This document shows positions 16,367 through 26,165 of a stretch of DNA of 64,000 nt, piece after piece. Where the stretch lies: the NCBI GenBank assembly GCA_905372355.1, contig CAJPOT010000003.1, forward strand, positions 1 through 64,000, given 5' to 3'. A model generated the notes under the pieces. That model searched no databases and was not told the DNA's origin. It worked only from the letters and a program-made list of their open reading frames with translations. Source of the stretch: an uncultured Selenomonas sp. Lineage in GTDB: Bacteria > Bacillota > Negativicutes > Selenomonadales > Selenomonadaceae. A program made the translations under genes and the position numbers. Within the stretch, counting starts at the first letter, position 1. Each line of letters starts with the position of its first letter.

Positions 16367-18565
16367 TTACCCCGCAGCCATTTCTTCCTTTGCACGTCCA
16401 ATCAAGAGTTTCAGGAGTTTGACGCCCGCCTCGGGGATGTTCGTTCCCGGAGCGAAGATAGCGACCGCGCCGCTCTTGTAGAGGTGGTCATAGTCCTGCA
16501 CGGGGATGACGCCGCCGATGCAGACCATGATGTCCTCGCGCCCAAGCTTCTTGAGTTCTTCCACAAGAGCCGGCAGGAGCGTGTTGTGACCGGCAGCCAG
16601 CGAGCTGAAGCCAACCATGTGAACATCGTTATCGACGGCATCCTGCGCCGTCTCATCCGGCGTCTGGAACAGAGGTCCGACATCGACGTCCCAGCCCATG
16701 TCAGCGAAGGAGGAGGCGATGACCTTCTGTCCGCGATCGTGACCGTCCTGACCCATCTTGGCGACAAAGATACGCGGCCGGCGACCCGTGAGCTTTTCAA
16801 AATCATCGGCAAGCGCACGCGCCTTGTCCAGCTCCGTCTTATCCGTAAACTCCGAAGAGTAGACGCCCGAAATCGTATGAATGACGGCCTGATAGCGACC
16901 CGAAACCTTTTCCACGGCATCCGAAATCTCGCCGAGCGAGCAGCGCACGCGCGCCGCTTCGACCGCGCATTCCAAGAGATTGCCGTTGTCGCGCGTCTCG
17001 GCGGCCTTCGTGATGGCTTCCAAGGCGGCGCGCACGTCGTCCTCGTTGCGGTTTGCACGCAGTTTTTCGAGGCGCTCGACCTGAGCCTGACGCACAGCGG
17101 TGTTGTCGATCGCGAGGATTTCCAGCGGATCTTCCTTCTCCAAGCGGTACTTGTTCAAGCCGACAATCGTCTCGTTGCCCGAATCGATTCTCGCCTGACG
17201 ACGCGCTGCAGCCTCCTCGATGCGCATCTTCGGCAGACCCGTCGGAATCGCCTTCGCCATGCCGCCGAGGGATTCGACTTCCTGAATATGCGCCCAAGCG
17301 CGGCGAATGATCTCGTTCGTGAGGGCTTCGACGTAGTAGGAGCCACCCCACGGGTCGATGATCTTGCAGACGCTCGTCTCATCCTGAATGTAGAGCTGCG
17401 TATTGCGCGCGATGCGAGCCGAGAAGTCCGTCGGCAGAGCGATGGCCTCGTCGAGAGCGTTCGTGTGCAGCGACTGCGTGTGCCCGAGAGCCGCGCCCAT
17501 CGCTTCCATCGCCGTGCGCGCGATGTTGTTGAACGGATCCTGCGCCGTAAGCGACCAGCCCGAAGTCTGCGAATGCGTGCGAAGCGCCATGGATTTGGGA
17601 TTTTCCGCGCCGAACGACTTGACGATCTTCGCCCAGAGGACGCGCGCTGCACGCATCTTGGCGATTTCCATGAAGTAGTTCTTGCCGATTGCCCAGAAGA
17701 ACGACAGGCGCTTTGCGAAGGCGTCGATCGGAAGTCCCGCCTTGATGCCCGTACGGATGTATTCGAGACCGTCGGCAAGCGTGTAGCCAAGCTCGATGTC
17801 TGCCGTCGCGCCAGCCTCCTGCATGTGGTAGCCCGAAATGGAAATGCTGTTGAACTTCGGCATATATTTCGTCGTGTACTCGAAGATATCGCCAATGATG
17901 CGCATCGACATATCCGGCGGATAGATGTACGTGTTGCGCACCATGAATTCTTTGAGGATGTCGTTCTGAATCGTACCCGCCATGATCTTCTTGTCAACGC
18001 CCTGCTCGACGCCTGACTGAATGAAGAAGGCGAGAATCGGCAGAACGGCGCCGTTCATCGTCATGGAAACCGACATCTGATCGAGCGGAATGCCCGAGAA
18101 GAGGATGTTCATGTCGAGCATCGAGCAAACTGAGACGCCCGCCTTGCCGACGTCGCCGATGACGCGCGGATTGTCGGCATCGTAGCCGCGATGCGTCGGC
18201 AGGTCGAAGGCGATGGAAAGACCCTTCTGACCGGCCGCAAGGTTTCTGCGGTAGAAAGCGTTCGATTCCTCCGCCGTCGAGAAGCCTGCGTACTGACGCA
18301 CCGTCCACGGACGGAAAACGTACATCGTCGAGTACGGTCCTCTGAGGCACGGCGGGATGCCGCTCGCAAACTCCAAGTGGTTCATATGATCGTATTCATC
18401 GTGATTGTAGAAAGGCTTGATGGGAATTTTCTCCATCGTGCTCTCCATCAGCGAGTCATAGCTCATGCCCGTCGAAGCTTCCAAGCGTTTGCGCCAATCC
18501 GCCTCTTTATGAGCAGGCGCACCCTCAAGGTTGATTTTCGTGAAATCAGGGTTCTGTGCCATCAC
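16367..18565 (-). CDS. mutB: Methylmalonyl-CoA mutase, large (catalytic) subunit
   Basis: Interconverts (R)-methylmalonyl-CoA and succinyl-CoA, using adenosylcobalamin. In the 732-residue protein the N-terminal TIM barrel has the substrate region [21 protein letters not shown]. The C-terminal B12-binding domain has the base-off motif in [11 protein letters not shown] (His609), with [11 protein letters not shown] and GGVIP following. The start overlaps the mutA stop by 4 nt (ATGA). It points to succinate-propionate interconversion; the epimerase and carboxyl-transferase partners are not in the window. Confidence 0.97.
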   Translation of the reverse strand: MMAQNPDFTKINLEGAPAHKEADWRKRLEASTGMSYDSLMESTMEKIPIKPFYNHDEYDHMNHLEFASGIPPCLRGPYSTMYVFRPWTVRQYAGFSTAEESNAFYRRNLAAGQKGLSIAFDLPTHRGYDADNPRVIGDVGKAGVSVCSMLDMNILFSGIPLDQMSVSMTMNGAVLPILAFFIQSGVEQGVDKKIMAGTIQNDILKEFMVRNTYIYPPDMSMRIIGDIFEYTTKYMPKFNSISISGYHMQEAGATADIELGYTLADGLEYIRTGIKAGLPIDAFAKRLSFFWAIGKNYFMEIAKMRAARVLWAKIVKSFGAENPKSMALRTHSQTSGWSLTAQDPFNNIARTAMEAMGAALGHTQSLHTNALDEAIALPTDFSARIARNTQLYIQDETSVCKIIDPWGGSYYVEALTNEIIRRAWAHIQEVESLGGMAKAIPTGLPKMRIEEAAARRQARIDSGNETIVGLNKYRLEKEDPLEILAIDNTAVRQAQVERLEKLRANRNEDDVRAALEAITKAAETRDNGNLLECAVEAARVRCSLGEISDAVEKVSGRYQAVIHTISGVYSSEFTDKTELDKARALADDFEKLTGRRPRIFVAKMGQDGHDRGQKVIASSFADMGWDVDVGPLFQTPDETAQDAVDNDVHMVGFSSLAAGHNTLLPALVEELKKLGREDIMVCIGGVIPVQDYDHLYKSGAVAIFAPGTNIPEAGVKLLKLLIGRAKEEMAAG

Positions 18566-20760
18566 TGAATCATTCCTTTCTTCTTCTGCAGCATCTGCAG
18601 TGTCTTGTAGCAGTTGGCACGCACGGAAATGAAGTCATCCACGCCCGCTTCGCGATAAATTGGCTCCAAATCCTTCGGCGCAGCGCCCGCGAGGAAGATC
18701 GTAGCCGCAGGCAATGCCGCGCGCAGTTTCGGCGCAAGCTCGGGCACAATTTCCGGATACGTCGGATCTGTCGAGCAGATGACGACAGCATCGGCGCCCG
18801 ACTCCTTCGCAGCGGCAGCCGCCTCATCCGTCGTCTTGAATCCGTCGTTCAACAGCACTTCAAAAGCGCCGACCTGCAGGAAGCTCGTCGAGAAATCGGC
18901 ACGCGCCTTGTGCTGCGGAATGGGGCCCATATTCGCGAGGAAGATCTTCACGTTGTCGCCGTCATGACTGTCTCTGTACTCCTCGGTGATGCGGCGCAGC
19001 GTCTCGTAACGCTCGCTCCAGCGGTGCGCTTCAATTGCCGTGATCTTCTCAGCTGCCTCGCCCGTCTGCAGAGCCTCGCGAAGCTCCGCAATCGTCGCAC
19101 CGGCCTTCGCCGCCTTGACAGCCGCTTCCGCTTTCTCGCCCTTGCCCGCATTCTTCAATGCCGTGAGGCACTCCTTTTTGAATGTCTCGTCCACATCGGC
19201 GAGATAGGCTTCGACATCCTTCTTGCGCTTTTCCAGAAGTTCCGCCACATCCTCTGTGCGCGGATCGAGCAGTTTCTCCGTCATATTCGGATACATATTG
19301 TTGCCGACGATGCGATCTCTGCGCAGTTCGAGCTTCTTGAAGCGATCTTCAAGCGTCTTTGCGACTTCCTCCTGCACATAGCCGACTTCGAGAGCCTTGA
19401 CGATACCGCCCTTGCCCTCGATCGTCTGGAATTCTGCCCAAATCTTTTCCTGAATTTCTTTCGTCAGCGTCTCGACTGCCCAAGAGCCGCCCGCTGGATC
19501 AATCGGCTGCATAAGGCCGAATTCTTCCTGCAGCATGATCTGCACATTGCGCGCGATGCGGCGCGAGAACTCATCACCCTTGCGAATCGGCTCATCGAAC
19601 GGAGCGTTCTCAAAGGAGTCAAGTCCGCCGACGACACCGGAGAAGATCTCCGTCGTGTTGCGCAGCATGTTGACGTAAGGATCGTAAACCGTCTTGAAAA
19701 ACAGTGCGGGACGTGCATGTACGTGGATGCGCTGCGCCTCTTCTCCGCCGCCGAACGCCTTGACGATCTGCGCCCAAATCGGGCGAACCGCACGAAGCTT
19801 CGCAATCTGCAGGAAGAAGTTCGCGCCCATCGAGAAGCCGAACATCATCTGCCCTGCCGCCTCGTCGACCGTAAGTCCGCGCTCCATGAGGGCACGCAAG
19901 TACGCGACGCCGACGGCGAGCGTCGAGGCGACTTCCTGCACATCGTTGGCGCCGCCGCGCGAAACGGCATCGCTACGCACCATGATCGTCTTGAGATTCG
20001 GCGCATACTGTTTTGCCCAGAGAGCGGCCTCCGCCATCTCATCGTAGAGCTGGGGCAGCGAAGCGTAGTTCTCACCGCGCTGAATCAACTCGCCCAAGGG
20101 ATCTGCTCCCACGAAGCCGCTGAGCTTCGCGAGGTCACCGCCGTCAGACTTGACGGACGCAGCGACGAGAGACAGCATCGGCAGGGACGACGCGCCCGCA
20201 TAGATGTAGAGCGGATGCTGGTCGAGCTTCAAGCCGTTGAGCGTCGTGTGCATATCCTCAACCGTTGTGATATTGCAGCCTTCATCACCGATTTTTTCAG
20301 CATCCTTGGCATCCTTGTTGAGGAGCGTTGCCGAATCGAGGCGGATGTTGTAGATCGTCGAACCCTTGTCCACTTCGCGGTGCAAGAGTTCGTTGTTCTC
20401 CTCGGGCAGCGTCTCGTCGCACGACTGCGCGATGCCCCAAGGCTGTTCGATATAGCCGTTCGGACGCACACCGCGCAGGAAGTTGTCCATGCCGGGAAAG
20501 TCCGTCCTCGGCAGGATCTCGTCCGTCATCTTGTGGGTGTACATCGGCTCGAATGTGATGCCCTCGTACGTTTTCGTGAACATCTTTTTCTCGAAGGGCG
20601 CCCCCTTCAAGAGTGCGACGCATGCCTCTTTCCACTCGTCATACGTCGGCGGTTCGAATTCGTCGAGCGGCACATCGGGGAAACTCGTTTGCTGTTCGGC
20701 CTTCTTCAAGATGGCCTGCAGGTCAAGATTCTCGTCCTGACCCTTTGTCTCATTGCTCAT
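18562..20760 (-). CDS. mutA: Methylmalonyl-CoA mutase, small subunit
   Basis: Non-catalytic partner of MutB in the heterodimeric mutase. It is also 732 residues, with the mutase-fold segment ([33 protein letters not shown]). Its degenerate C-terminal B12-like domain has [13 protein letters not shown] in place of the cobalt-coordinating DxHxxG motif. ATG at 20760 has GGGAGG upstream. It is the first gene of the operon, 240 nt downstream of the cobalamin riboswitch core and about 40 nt after the second terminator. Confidence 0.95.
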   Translation of the reverse strand: MSNETKGQDENLDLQAILKKAEQQTSFPDVPLDEFEPPTYDEWKEACVALLKGAPFEKKMFTKTYEGITFEPMYTHKMTDEILPRTDFPGMDNFLRGVRPNGYIEQPWGIAQSCDETLPEENNELLHREVDKGSTIYNIRLDSATLLNKDAKDAEKIGDEGCNITTVEDMHTTLNGLKLDQHPLYIYAGASSLPMLSLVAASVKSDGGDLAKLSGFVGADPLGELIQRGENYASLPQLYDEMAEAALWAKQYAPNLKTIMVRSDAVSRGGANDVQEVASTLAVGVAYLRALMERGLTVDEAAGQMMFGFSMGANFFLQIAKLRAVRPIWAQIVKAFGGGEEAQRIHVHARPALFFKTVYDPYVNMLRNTTEIFSGVVGGLDSFENAPFDEPIRKGDEFSRRIARNVQIMLQEEFGLMQPIDPAGGSWAVETLTKEIQEKIWAEFQTIEGKGGIVKALEVGYVQEEVAKTLEDRFKKLELRRDRIVGNNMYPNMTEKLLDPRTEDVAELLEKRKKDVEAYLADVDETFKKECLTALKNAGKGEKAEAAVKAAKAGATIAELREALQTGEAAEKITAIEAHRWSERYETLRRITEEYRDSHDGDNVKIFLANMGPIPQHKARADFSTSFLQVGAFEVLLNDGFKTTDEAAAAAKESGADAVVICSTDPTYPEIVPELAPKLRAALPAATIFLAGAAPKDLEPIYREAGVDDFISVRANCYKTLQMLQKKKGMIQ

Positions 20761-20794
20761 ATTTCCACAGCCTCCCTTGAAATAATACGGAATA

Positions 20795-20828
20795 CAACAA
20801 AAAGCCGCCCTGCAGTCGAGGGCGGCTT
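20795..20828 (-). terminator. Terminator 2 in the mutase leader
   Basis: Minus-strand stem AAGCCGCCCT / AGGGCGGCTT with a 7-nt loop and TTTTTGTTGT at its end. It sits between the riboswitch and mutA, about 35 nt before the gene. It has no visible pairing to the riboswitch, unlike terminator 1. Confidence 0.8.
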
Positions 20829-20898
20829 CATCATTTTCGTGAACAGGCTTGCAGGAAATCTCTTCTGCACATCATGTCCGTGCAAAGTGCATTTTCCA

Positions 20899-20928
20899 AT
20901 AAAAAATCCGGTGCAAATCTGCGCCGGA
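20899..20928 (-). terminator. Terminator 1, riboswitch expression platform
   Basis: Minus-strand stem TCCGGCGCA / TGCACCGGA with one mismatch, followed by TTTTTTATT. Just upstream, CAGGC (about 20932-20936) can pair with GCCTG at the 3' edge of the riboswitch (about 21010-21014), offering an antiterminator. Ligand binding would free terminator 1, an OFF switch in the usual manner of this class. Confidence 0.75.
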
Positions 20929-20997
20929 GAGCCTGCCGTGAAACGACAAAATCCCCTACCCATCGCTCGCAGGTACCAGCGCAAATCGCGCTGACGG

Positions 20998-21158
20998 TGA
21001 TGTCAAAACAGGCAGTTCTCCTGGCTCAGATTCATCGTCCGATCATGCCTTCCCAGAGATTTCTCCAGTGGCCTTTTATGAAGGACTCCTCTTACAGTGG
21101 CGGGACCGCTCCGGCTTCTACCGAATTCCCTATTAAGTCTTGCGACGCCTGTCTCCAA
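20998..21158 (-). ncRNA. Cobalamin riboswitch
   Basis: The minus strand shows the conserved core in order. P1 is GACAGGC near 21153, pairing with GCCTGTTTT near 21010. Then come TAATAGGGAA, a helix with GGTAGAAGCCGGAG, GCGGTCCCGCCACTGTAA, GCCACTGG, GGGAAGGC, and the B12 box GAGCCAGGAGAACTGCC at about 21015-21033. It lies between a strong promoter and mutA. Cobalamin riboswitches normally shut off B12 synthesis, uptake or B12-independent isozymes; placement before a B12-dependent mutase is unusual. Confidence 0.95.
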
Positions 21159-21179
21159 CAATATGTTGTTTTCATCTTT

Positions 21180-21209
21180 ATATTAACTCTGTTTATTGGG
21201 GATTGTCAA
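21180..21209 (-). promoter_or_regulatory. Promoter of the riboswitch-mutA operon
   Basis: On the minus strand TTGACA (21204-21209) and TAATAT (21180-21185) are 18 bp apart. The predicted start near 21173 lies just before P1 of the riboswitch. Confidence 0.8.
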
Positions 21210-21306
21210 TACTCCCGAAGTCTTTTACAATAAAAATATGGTTTGATTCTGCATAGATTTTCTACGATTTTCTACGATTCTTCAAAATTGCACAAGGAGA
21301 CACAGC

Positions 21307-21570
21307 ATGATCAAAGTTCATGGATCCGTCATCATCGAGCAGGGCGTGACCTTCGCCATCGTCGTCGTCAAGCCCCACGTCACGCAGTACACGGCTCGCG
21401 CCGTATCGTTCCGCAATGAGATCGCCCCCTTCTTCCGCAACATGCCCATCGTACTGATGTCGCAGGACAAGGACGGCAATCCGCGCTACTATGGCAGAAA
21501 GGACATCGTCGATTTTCTAAAGACGGTCAAGGTCGAGCAGATTCCCTGGAAGACGTACCATATTTATTAA
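21307..21570 (+). CDS. Small protein of unknown function
   Basis: An 87-residue protein beginning MIKVHGSVIIEQGVTFAIVVVKP and ending DIVDFLKTVKVEQIPWKTYHIY. I do not recognise the family. It has no signal peptide, membrane segment or cysteine. The central part (FRNMPIVLMSQDKDGNPRYYGRKD) reads like a compact alpha/beta fold that modifies or binds something. ATG is preceded by AAGGAG at the right distance and the ORF ends just before a very strong bidirectional terminator, so it looks genuinely expressed. It lies divergently from the mutase operon and has three overlapping TTTTCTACGA-like direct repeats upstream (21256-21285). Confidence 0.7.
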   Translation: MIKVHGSVIIEQGVTFAIVVVKPHVTQYTARAVSFRNEIAPFFRNMPIVLMSQDKDGNPRYYGRKDIVDFLKTVKVEQIPWKTYHIY

Positions 21571-21578
21571 GAAACGCA

Positions 21579-21622
21579 ATTGCCGCCAAAAAGCGCCCGC
21601 AAAGGCGCTTTTTGGCGGCAAT
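21579..21622. terminator. Bidirectional terminator between the small ORF and glnA
   Basis: A perfect 19-bp stem (ATTGCCGCCAAAAAGCGCC and its complement) with a 6-nt loop. Internal A5/T5 tracts serve as T-runs in either direction. It separates convergent genes. Confidence 0.85.
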
Positions 21623-21625
21623 CCA

Positions 21626-23521
21626 TCAGATCATATTCTTGATATAGGCGTCATAAAGCGCCTTGAGTTCCTCGATCTTGTCATACATCTCCACCTGCAG
21701 ACCCGACGCCACGGCGTAATCGCCTTCGTGCAAGGCCTTGATGAGAAGCGTGAACAGAGATTTTTCGTCGATGCTGTCCTTCGCGAGATACGAGCGAATG
21801 CCGTTGATCTTGTTCCAGTTGTAGGAATCCTGATCCGTCACGAAGGTCGCCTGCACTTCCTTTGCCTTGCGCACGATGTCGCGGTTCTCAGGAATGATGC
21901 GGCTGATGAGTTCCGTCTTCCAGCGCAGGAGAGCGCCCGCCTTGAACGCCTCGATGATCTGCGGACGCAGAGCGCCGCCCACCGTGATGGCGGCGACCTT
22001 CTCGGGATGATTCTCAAACCCCTGCATATTTTCCCAAACCGTCGCCGGCGGTGCGCCGAAGAGGCGATTTCTTTCCTTTTCGGTGTAATCCTCGAAGACG
22101 TCGACCTCGCTACGATAAGCGCGATCCTTTTCAAGATAAAAGCCTTCCTTCCCCGCTTCCTTGGAAAGTTCTGCCAGAAGTTCCTCCGTCGTATGGTGAA
22201 TCGAGGTCTTCACACCGTCAAGCACTGCAGAATAGACCGCAGCCAAAACAAGGTATATATTGGAATACGGATTGCAGGCGCGCAGTTCGAAGCGCGTCGC
22301 ATAGGGATTCGCCAAATCGCGAATCAATCCTGCAAGTATCGTGCGGTTGCGCGACGGAATCTCCGGCGTATAGCCGAGCGAAGTGACGATGCAGACGGGC
22401 GCTTCAAAGCCGGGCTTCAAGCGGTTGAGCGAATCGTTCGTCGCCGACACGAAGGGATTGATGACCTCATAATTCTTCAAGAGCCCCATGATCGCGCCAT
22501 AACCGACGGCACTCAGGTAGTCCTTCGTCATATCCTGCGGCGTGAAGAGATTGTGCACCTTGCCGTCTTCCATGACGGCGGCGATGCAGAAATGCGTATG
22601 CTCGCCGTTGCCCGCAAGGCCGATCATCGGCTTCGCCTTGAAATTCACCTCAAGGCCGTTCTCACGGAAGACCTCGCGCACCATCGTGCGCACAATCAAT
22701 TCATTGTCCGCCGCCTGCAGGGCGTCAGAAAAGCGCCAGTCGATCTCGATCTGCTCGCACACATGCGTCATCTTGCCCGACTCGTCAATCTGCGCCTTGA
22801 GACCACCGACCTCCTTGTGCCCCATCTCAACCTGCAGTCCGTAGCGATCGAGCAGCATGACCGCCTGCTCCAACGCCGTGCGCACAGCGCCGTGCGTACG
22901 CTGCCAATACTGCTCCTGCATGACCTGAGAAGCCGAAAGTTCCTCCACATTCGTCTCTTCGAGAGGCGTCTTGACCCAGAACTCCAACTCGGTAGCCGAA
23001 GTGAACTGGAAATCGACAATCTTCGAGCCGTCGATATGCTCAAGGCCCGAAACGTGCGGATGCTCCTTGAACATCTGCAAGAGTTCCTTTTTCAAGTAGA
23101 CCAGGGTATCCTTCAAGATGGCACGCGAATCGACGCGCTTGCCGTCATGAATGAGGAAGGACGGAATGCGCAGCGTGCCGATGGGCTTGCCCGTTTCCTC
23201 ATCGAAATGCTCAAGATTATAATCGATGAACCAGTTCGCTTCCGGATCGATCGGCATGTCGACCTTCGCGTTGTTCAAGATGGCAATGCCCGTCAGCACG
23301 ACCGAAGAACCGTCCGTCTGCACCGCCGTACCATTGTAGAAATCATCCATATCCTTGAGGAAGATGCGCATCGGTATCTTTTCATCGGTATCATTGCCTG
23401 CGAGATCGATGCCGACGAGAGAAACAAACTTTATCTCCGGATGCGCCTCCAAGAGACGAACGATTTCTTTCTTCGAGGAATTTGCTGGAATCACATACAA
23501 CAAGTCTTCCATTTCAACCAT
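21626..23521 (-). CDS. glnA: Glutamine synthetase-type enzyme, long form
   Basis: Catalyses ATP-dependent ligation of ammonia to glutamate. The 631-residue protein carries the glutamine synthetase catalytic fold: TELEFWVKTP (metal-binding Glu), KAKPMIGLAGNGEHTHFCIAA, PSRNRTILAGLIRDL and RACNPYSNIYLVLAAVYSAVLDGV. It is longer than GS-I (about 450) and shorter than GS-III (about 700), with roughly 150 extra C-terminal residues that are mostly helical. ATG at 23521 was chosen over an earlier in-frame start at 23605 because GAAAGG lies 6 nt upstream. It has its own promoter at 23660-23688. A glutamine-synthetase-like ligase with another amine substrate is possible. Confidence 0.85.
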   Translation of the reverse strand: MVEMEDLLYVIPANSSKKEIVRLLEAHPEIKFVSLVGIDLAGNDTDEKIPMRIFLKDMDDFYNGTAVQTDGSSVVLTGIAILNNAKVDMPIDPEANWFIDYNLEHFDEETGKPIGTLRIPSFLIHDGKRVDSRAILKDTLVYLKKELLQMFKEHPHVSGLEHIDGSKIVDFQFTSATELEFWVKTPLEETNVEELSASQVMQEQYWQRTHGAVRTALEQAVMLLDRYGLQVEMGHKEVGGLKAQIDESGKMTHVCEQIEIDWRFSDALQAADNELIVRTMVREVFRENGLEVNFKAKPMIGLAGNGEHTHFCIAAVMEDGKVHNLFTPQDMTKDYLSAVGYGAIMGLLKNYEVINPFVSATNDSLNRLKPGFEAPVCIVTSLGYTPEIPSRNRTILAGLIRDLANPYATRFELRACNPYSNIYLVLAAVYSAVLDGVKTSIHHTTEELLAELSKEAGKEGFYLEKDRAYRSEVDVFEDYTEKERNRLFGAPPATVWENMQGFENHPEKVAAITVGGALRPQIIEAFKAGALLRWKTELISRIIPENRDIVRKAKEVQATFVTDQDSYNWNKINGIRSYLAKDSIDEKSLFTLLIKALHEGDYAVASGLQVEMYDKIEELKALYDAYIKNMI

Positions 23522-23659
23522 CCTTTTCCTTTCGTGGGCAGACATTTCATTCGCTGCAACGACAGCGGCACAAAAAAAACCGCACAGCAAAGCTTTCCCG
23601 TACATGCGCGGAAAACAAAGCTATACGGCAACGCTGCCAACATACTTATCCATGCGACT

Positions 23660-23688
23660 ATCATAGCACCTCCTTCTCCTTCTGTCCA
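23660..23688 (-). promoter_or_regulatory. Promoter of glnA
   Basis: On the minus strand TGGACA (23683-23688) and TATGAT (23660-23665) are 17 bp apart. The leader would be about 130 nt. The opposite strand carries TATAAT at 23731-23736, a likely -10 for hypF with a poor -35. Confidence 0.65.
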
Positions 23689-23773
23689 GCAAAATTCTGC
23701 CAAAAGCAGGAACTTTTTCCGCTGGCGTGGTATAATCGCTGAAAGACACCTCTCAAGGAAAGGCAGCATCCGC

Positions 23774-26137
23774 ATGGCAAAAAAAGTTTTGCAAACCAGT
23801 CGATTCAAAATCTTCGGCATCGTGCAGGGCGTCGGATTTCGCCCCTTCGTCAGCCGCACGGCAAATGCGCTCGGCATCACGGGAGACGTCTGCAACAAGG
23901 GCTCCTATGTAGAAGTTCGTGCCCAAGGCACGAAGGACGCTCTGCAAGATTTTCGCAAGAAACTGGAAAAAGAGCCGCCCGAACGCGCAGTCATACTGAA
24001 AATCCTGCAAGATTCTATGGAAAAAGCCCCTTTGTTTCACGATTTCCAAATTATCGAAAGCGCCCATGAGAGCGGCGACGTATTTGTTTCACCCGACATC
24101 GCCGTCTGTCCCAAGTGTCAAACCGAACTTTTCGATAAAAGCGACCGCCGCTACCTCCATCCGTTCATCAACTGCACCTCTTGCGGTCCCAGGCTCACGA
24201 TCCTCGACGCCATGCCCTACGACCGCGAGCGTACGAGCATGGGAGCGTTCCCCATGTGCCCGGCGTGCCGTTACGAATACACCCATGCCGAGACGCGCCG
24301 CTACGACGCGCAGCCCGTATGCTGCAACGACTGCGGACCGCACGTCTATCTCCTTGGCGGCGAAGAGCGCGACCATGCTGCAATCACACGCGCAAGGCAT
24401 GTGCTGCAGGCGGGCGGCATTGTCGCCGTCAAGGGCATCGGCGGCTTTCACCTCGCTTGTGACGCAAGAAATGAGGCGGCCGTGCAGCGGCTGCGCGAGC
24501 ACAAAAGCCGCCCGCAGAAGCCCTTCGCCGTCATGCTGCGCGGCCTCGACACCGTGCGGCGCGAGTGCCGCCTCAGCGACGCACAGAAAGCGCACCTCGA
24601 CAATCACCAAAAACCCATCGTTCTGCTGGAAAAAAGCGGCAACGGAAAAATCGCTGCGAGCGTCGCACCCGCAATGCCCTCCCTCGGCGTCATGCTGCCC
24701 TACACGCCGTTGCATCTTCTGCTCTTTTCCTTGCCCGACGAACTCGCTGATTTCACAGATTGCCTCGTCATGACGAGCGGCAACCCTTCGGGAGCGCCGA
24801 TCTGCCGTACGGACGAGGACGCACTCGACGCGCTTTCTTCCATCGCCGACCTCATCCTCTCGCACGACCGCGAGATTCGTCTGCGCGCCGATGACAGCGT
24901 CATGGATTTCTACGAAGGTGCGCCTTATATGATTCGACGCAGCCGCGGCTACGCACCGCTTCCCTTGATGCTCTCTGCCGATTTCCAAGGCTCGGTTCTC
25001 GGCATTGGCGGCGAACTCAAGAACACTTTCTGCCTTGCCAAGAATTCACTCTTCTACCCCTCGCCCTATCTCGGCGATATGAGCGATCTGCGCACCCTCC
25101 GAGCTCTGCGCCAAGCCCTGCCGCGCATGGAGCGTCTGCTCGCCATCACTCCCGTCGCCGTCGCCGCCGACCTTCATCCGCGCTACGAAACGAGCCGCTT
25201 CGCCGAAACCTTGGGACTTCCCATCTTCAAGGTGCAGCACCACCACGCGCATGTGCTCTCCGTCATGGTGGAGAACGATCACCTCTCCCCCGTCATCGGC
25301 GTGAGTTTCGACGGCACAGGCTACGGTACGGACGGAACGATCTGGGGCGGCGAAATCATGCTCGCTACAACGCGTGATTTTCAAAGGCTCGCCTCCCTTG
25401 CGCCCTTCTTCCATGCAGGCGGCGACCTCGCCGCGCGAGAAGGCTGGCGTCTTGCCGTTTCCTTGCTCCATCTTTACTGCGGCAGGGAGAATGCCCTCCT
25501 CCACAGCAAAAAACTCGGCCTTGCGACAGAAAAAGAAGCTGCCTCCGTCATCTTCCAACTGGAGAATGGCTTGCATACGACGATTTCGACGAGCGCGGGG
25601 CGGCTCTTCGATGCCGTCAGCGCCTTGCTCGGCATCCGCCGCATCTCCACCTATGAGGGAGAAGCCGCCGTATACCTGCAATTCGCAGCTGAGACCGCCG
25701 AAAAGGCTGGAAATTCTGCACAAGCGGACGCGCTGCTCGCACGCTGGAAAGCGGACGGCACGCTCCAAGCGACGCCGACAGAAAGCGCCATTATGATTAC
25801 GGACGGTCGCTTCCTGCTGACCTCAAACGATTTATTCTGCCATCTGCTGCAATATCGCCTGCAAAATGTGTCAAGCGACCTCCTAGCACTCGCTTTTCAT
25901 CGCGGACTTGCCGCCGCCATCCGCGACGCTTGCAAAAACGCGCGTGAAATGACAGGCTGCAGCACGGCGGCACTGACAGGCGGCGTATTTCAAAACACCC
26001 TGCTGTTGCGCCTGACACAAAACGCATTGGAAAAAGACGGGTTTCATGTCCTGCATCACAGCATCATCCCACCGAATGACGGCGGTATCGCCGTCGGACA
26101 GGCGCTCTTCGCCATGCAGTGCCTGAAGGACAAATAG
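23774..26137 (+). CDS. hypF: [NiFe]-hydrogenase maturation carbamoyltransferase HypF
   Basis: Uses carbamoyl phosphate to make the thiocarboxamide precursor of the cyanide ligands of [NiFe] hydrogenase. The 787 residues show all domains. The acylphosphatase domain (about 1-95) has GIVQGVGFRPFV. Two zinc fingers (about 105-190) have CPKC, CTSC, CPAC and CNDC. The YrdC-like domain (about 200-390) has KGIGGFHLACDA and VMTSGNPSG. The Kae1-like domain (about 400-780) has VQHHHAHVLSVMVEN and SFDGTGYGTDGTIWGGE. ATG at 23774 fits the family; the frame stays open upstream only by chance across glnA. hydF follows 28 nt later. No other hyp gene is in the window. Confidence 0.96.
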   Translation: MAKKVLQTSRFKIFGIVQGVGFRPFVSRTANALGITGDVCNKGSYVEVRAQGTKDALQDFRKKLEKEPPERAVILKILQDSMEKAPLFHDFQIIESAHESGDVFVSPDIAVCPKCQTELFDKSDRRYLHPFINCTSCGPRLTILDAMPYDRERTSMGAFPMCPACRYEYTHAETRRYDAQPVCCNDCGPHVYLLGGEERDHAAITRARHVLQAGGIVAVKGIGGFHLACDARNEAAVQRLREHKSRPQKPFAVMLRGLDTVRRECRLSDAQKAHLDNHQKPIVLLEKSGNGKIAASVAPAMPSLGVMLPYTPLHLLLFSLPDELADFTDCLVMTSGNPSGAPICRTDEDALDALSSIADLILSHDREIRLRADDSVMDFYEGAPYMIRRSRGYAPLPLMLSADFQGSVLGIGGELKNTFCLAKNSLFYPSPYLGDMSDLRTLRALRQALPRMERLLAITPVAVAADLHPRYETSRFAETLGLPIFKVQHHHAHVLSVMVENDHLSPVIGVSFDGTGYGTDGTIWGGEIMLATTRDFQRLASLAPFFHAGGDLAAREGWRLAVSLLHLYCGRENALLHSKKLGLATEKEAASVIFQLENGLHTTISTSAGRLFDAVSALLGIRRISTYEGEAAVYLQFAAETAEKAGNSAQADALLARWKADGTLQATPTESAIMITDGRFLLTSNDLFCHLLQYRLQNVSSDLLALAFHRGLAAAIRDACKNAREMTGCSTAALTGGVFQNTLLLRLTQNALEKDGFHVLHHSIIPPNDGGIAVGQALFAMQCLKDK

Positions 26138-26165
26138 AGCAGTCACGAATAGAAAGGAACTTTTC

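Noticed and set aside
18556..20994. Open frame of 812 codons on the plus strand across mutA
   Set aside because: It is antisense to a well-supported gene, has no recognisable domains, and its composition mirrors the mutA codons. Similar long antisense frames cover mutB, glnA, rpoC and rpoB; they come from GC-rich third positions.
23522..23605. Signal-peptide-like N-terminal extension of the glutamine synthetase
   Set aside because: The 28 residues look hydrophobic, but a ribosome site sits just before the internal ATG at 23521 and cytosolic enzymes of this family have no signal peptide.
21728..23773. Plus-strand frame across glnA continuous with hypF, giving a 1469-codon ORF
   Set aside because: The first 682 codons are antisense to glnA. 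HypF homology, the ribosome site and the acylphosphatase start all place the true start at 23774.
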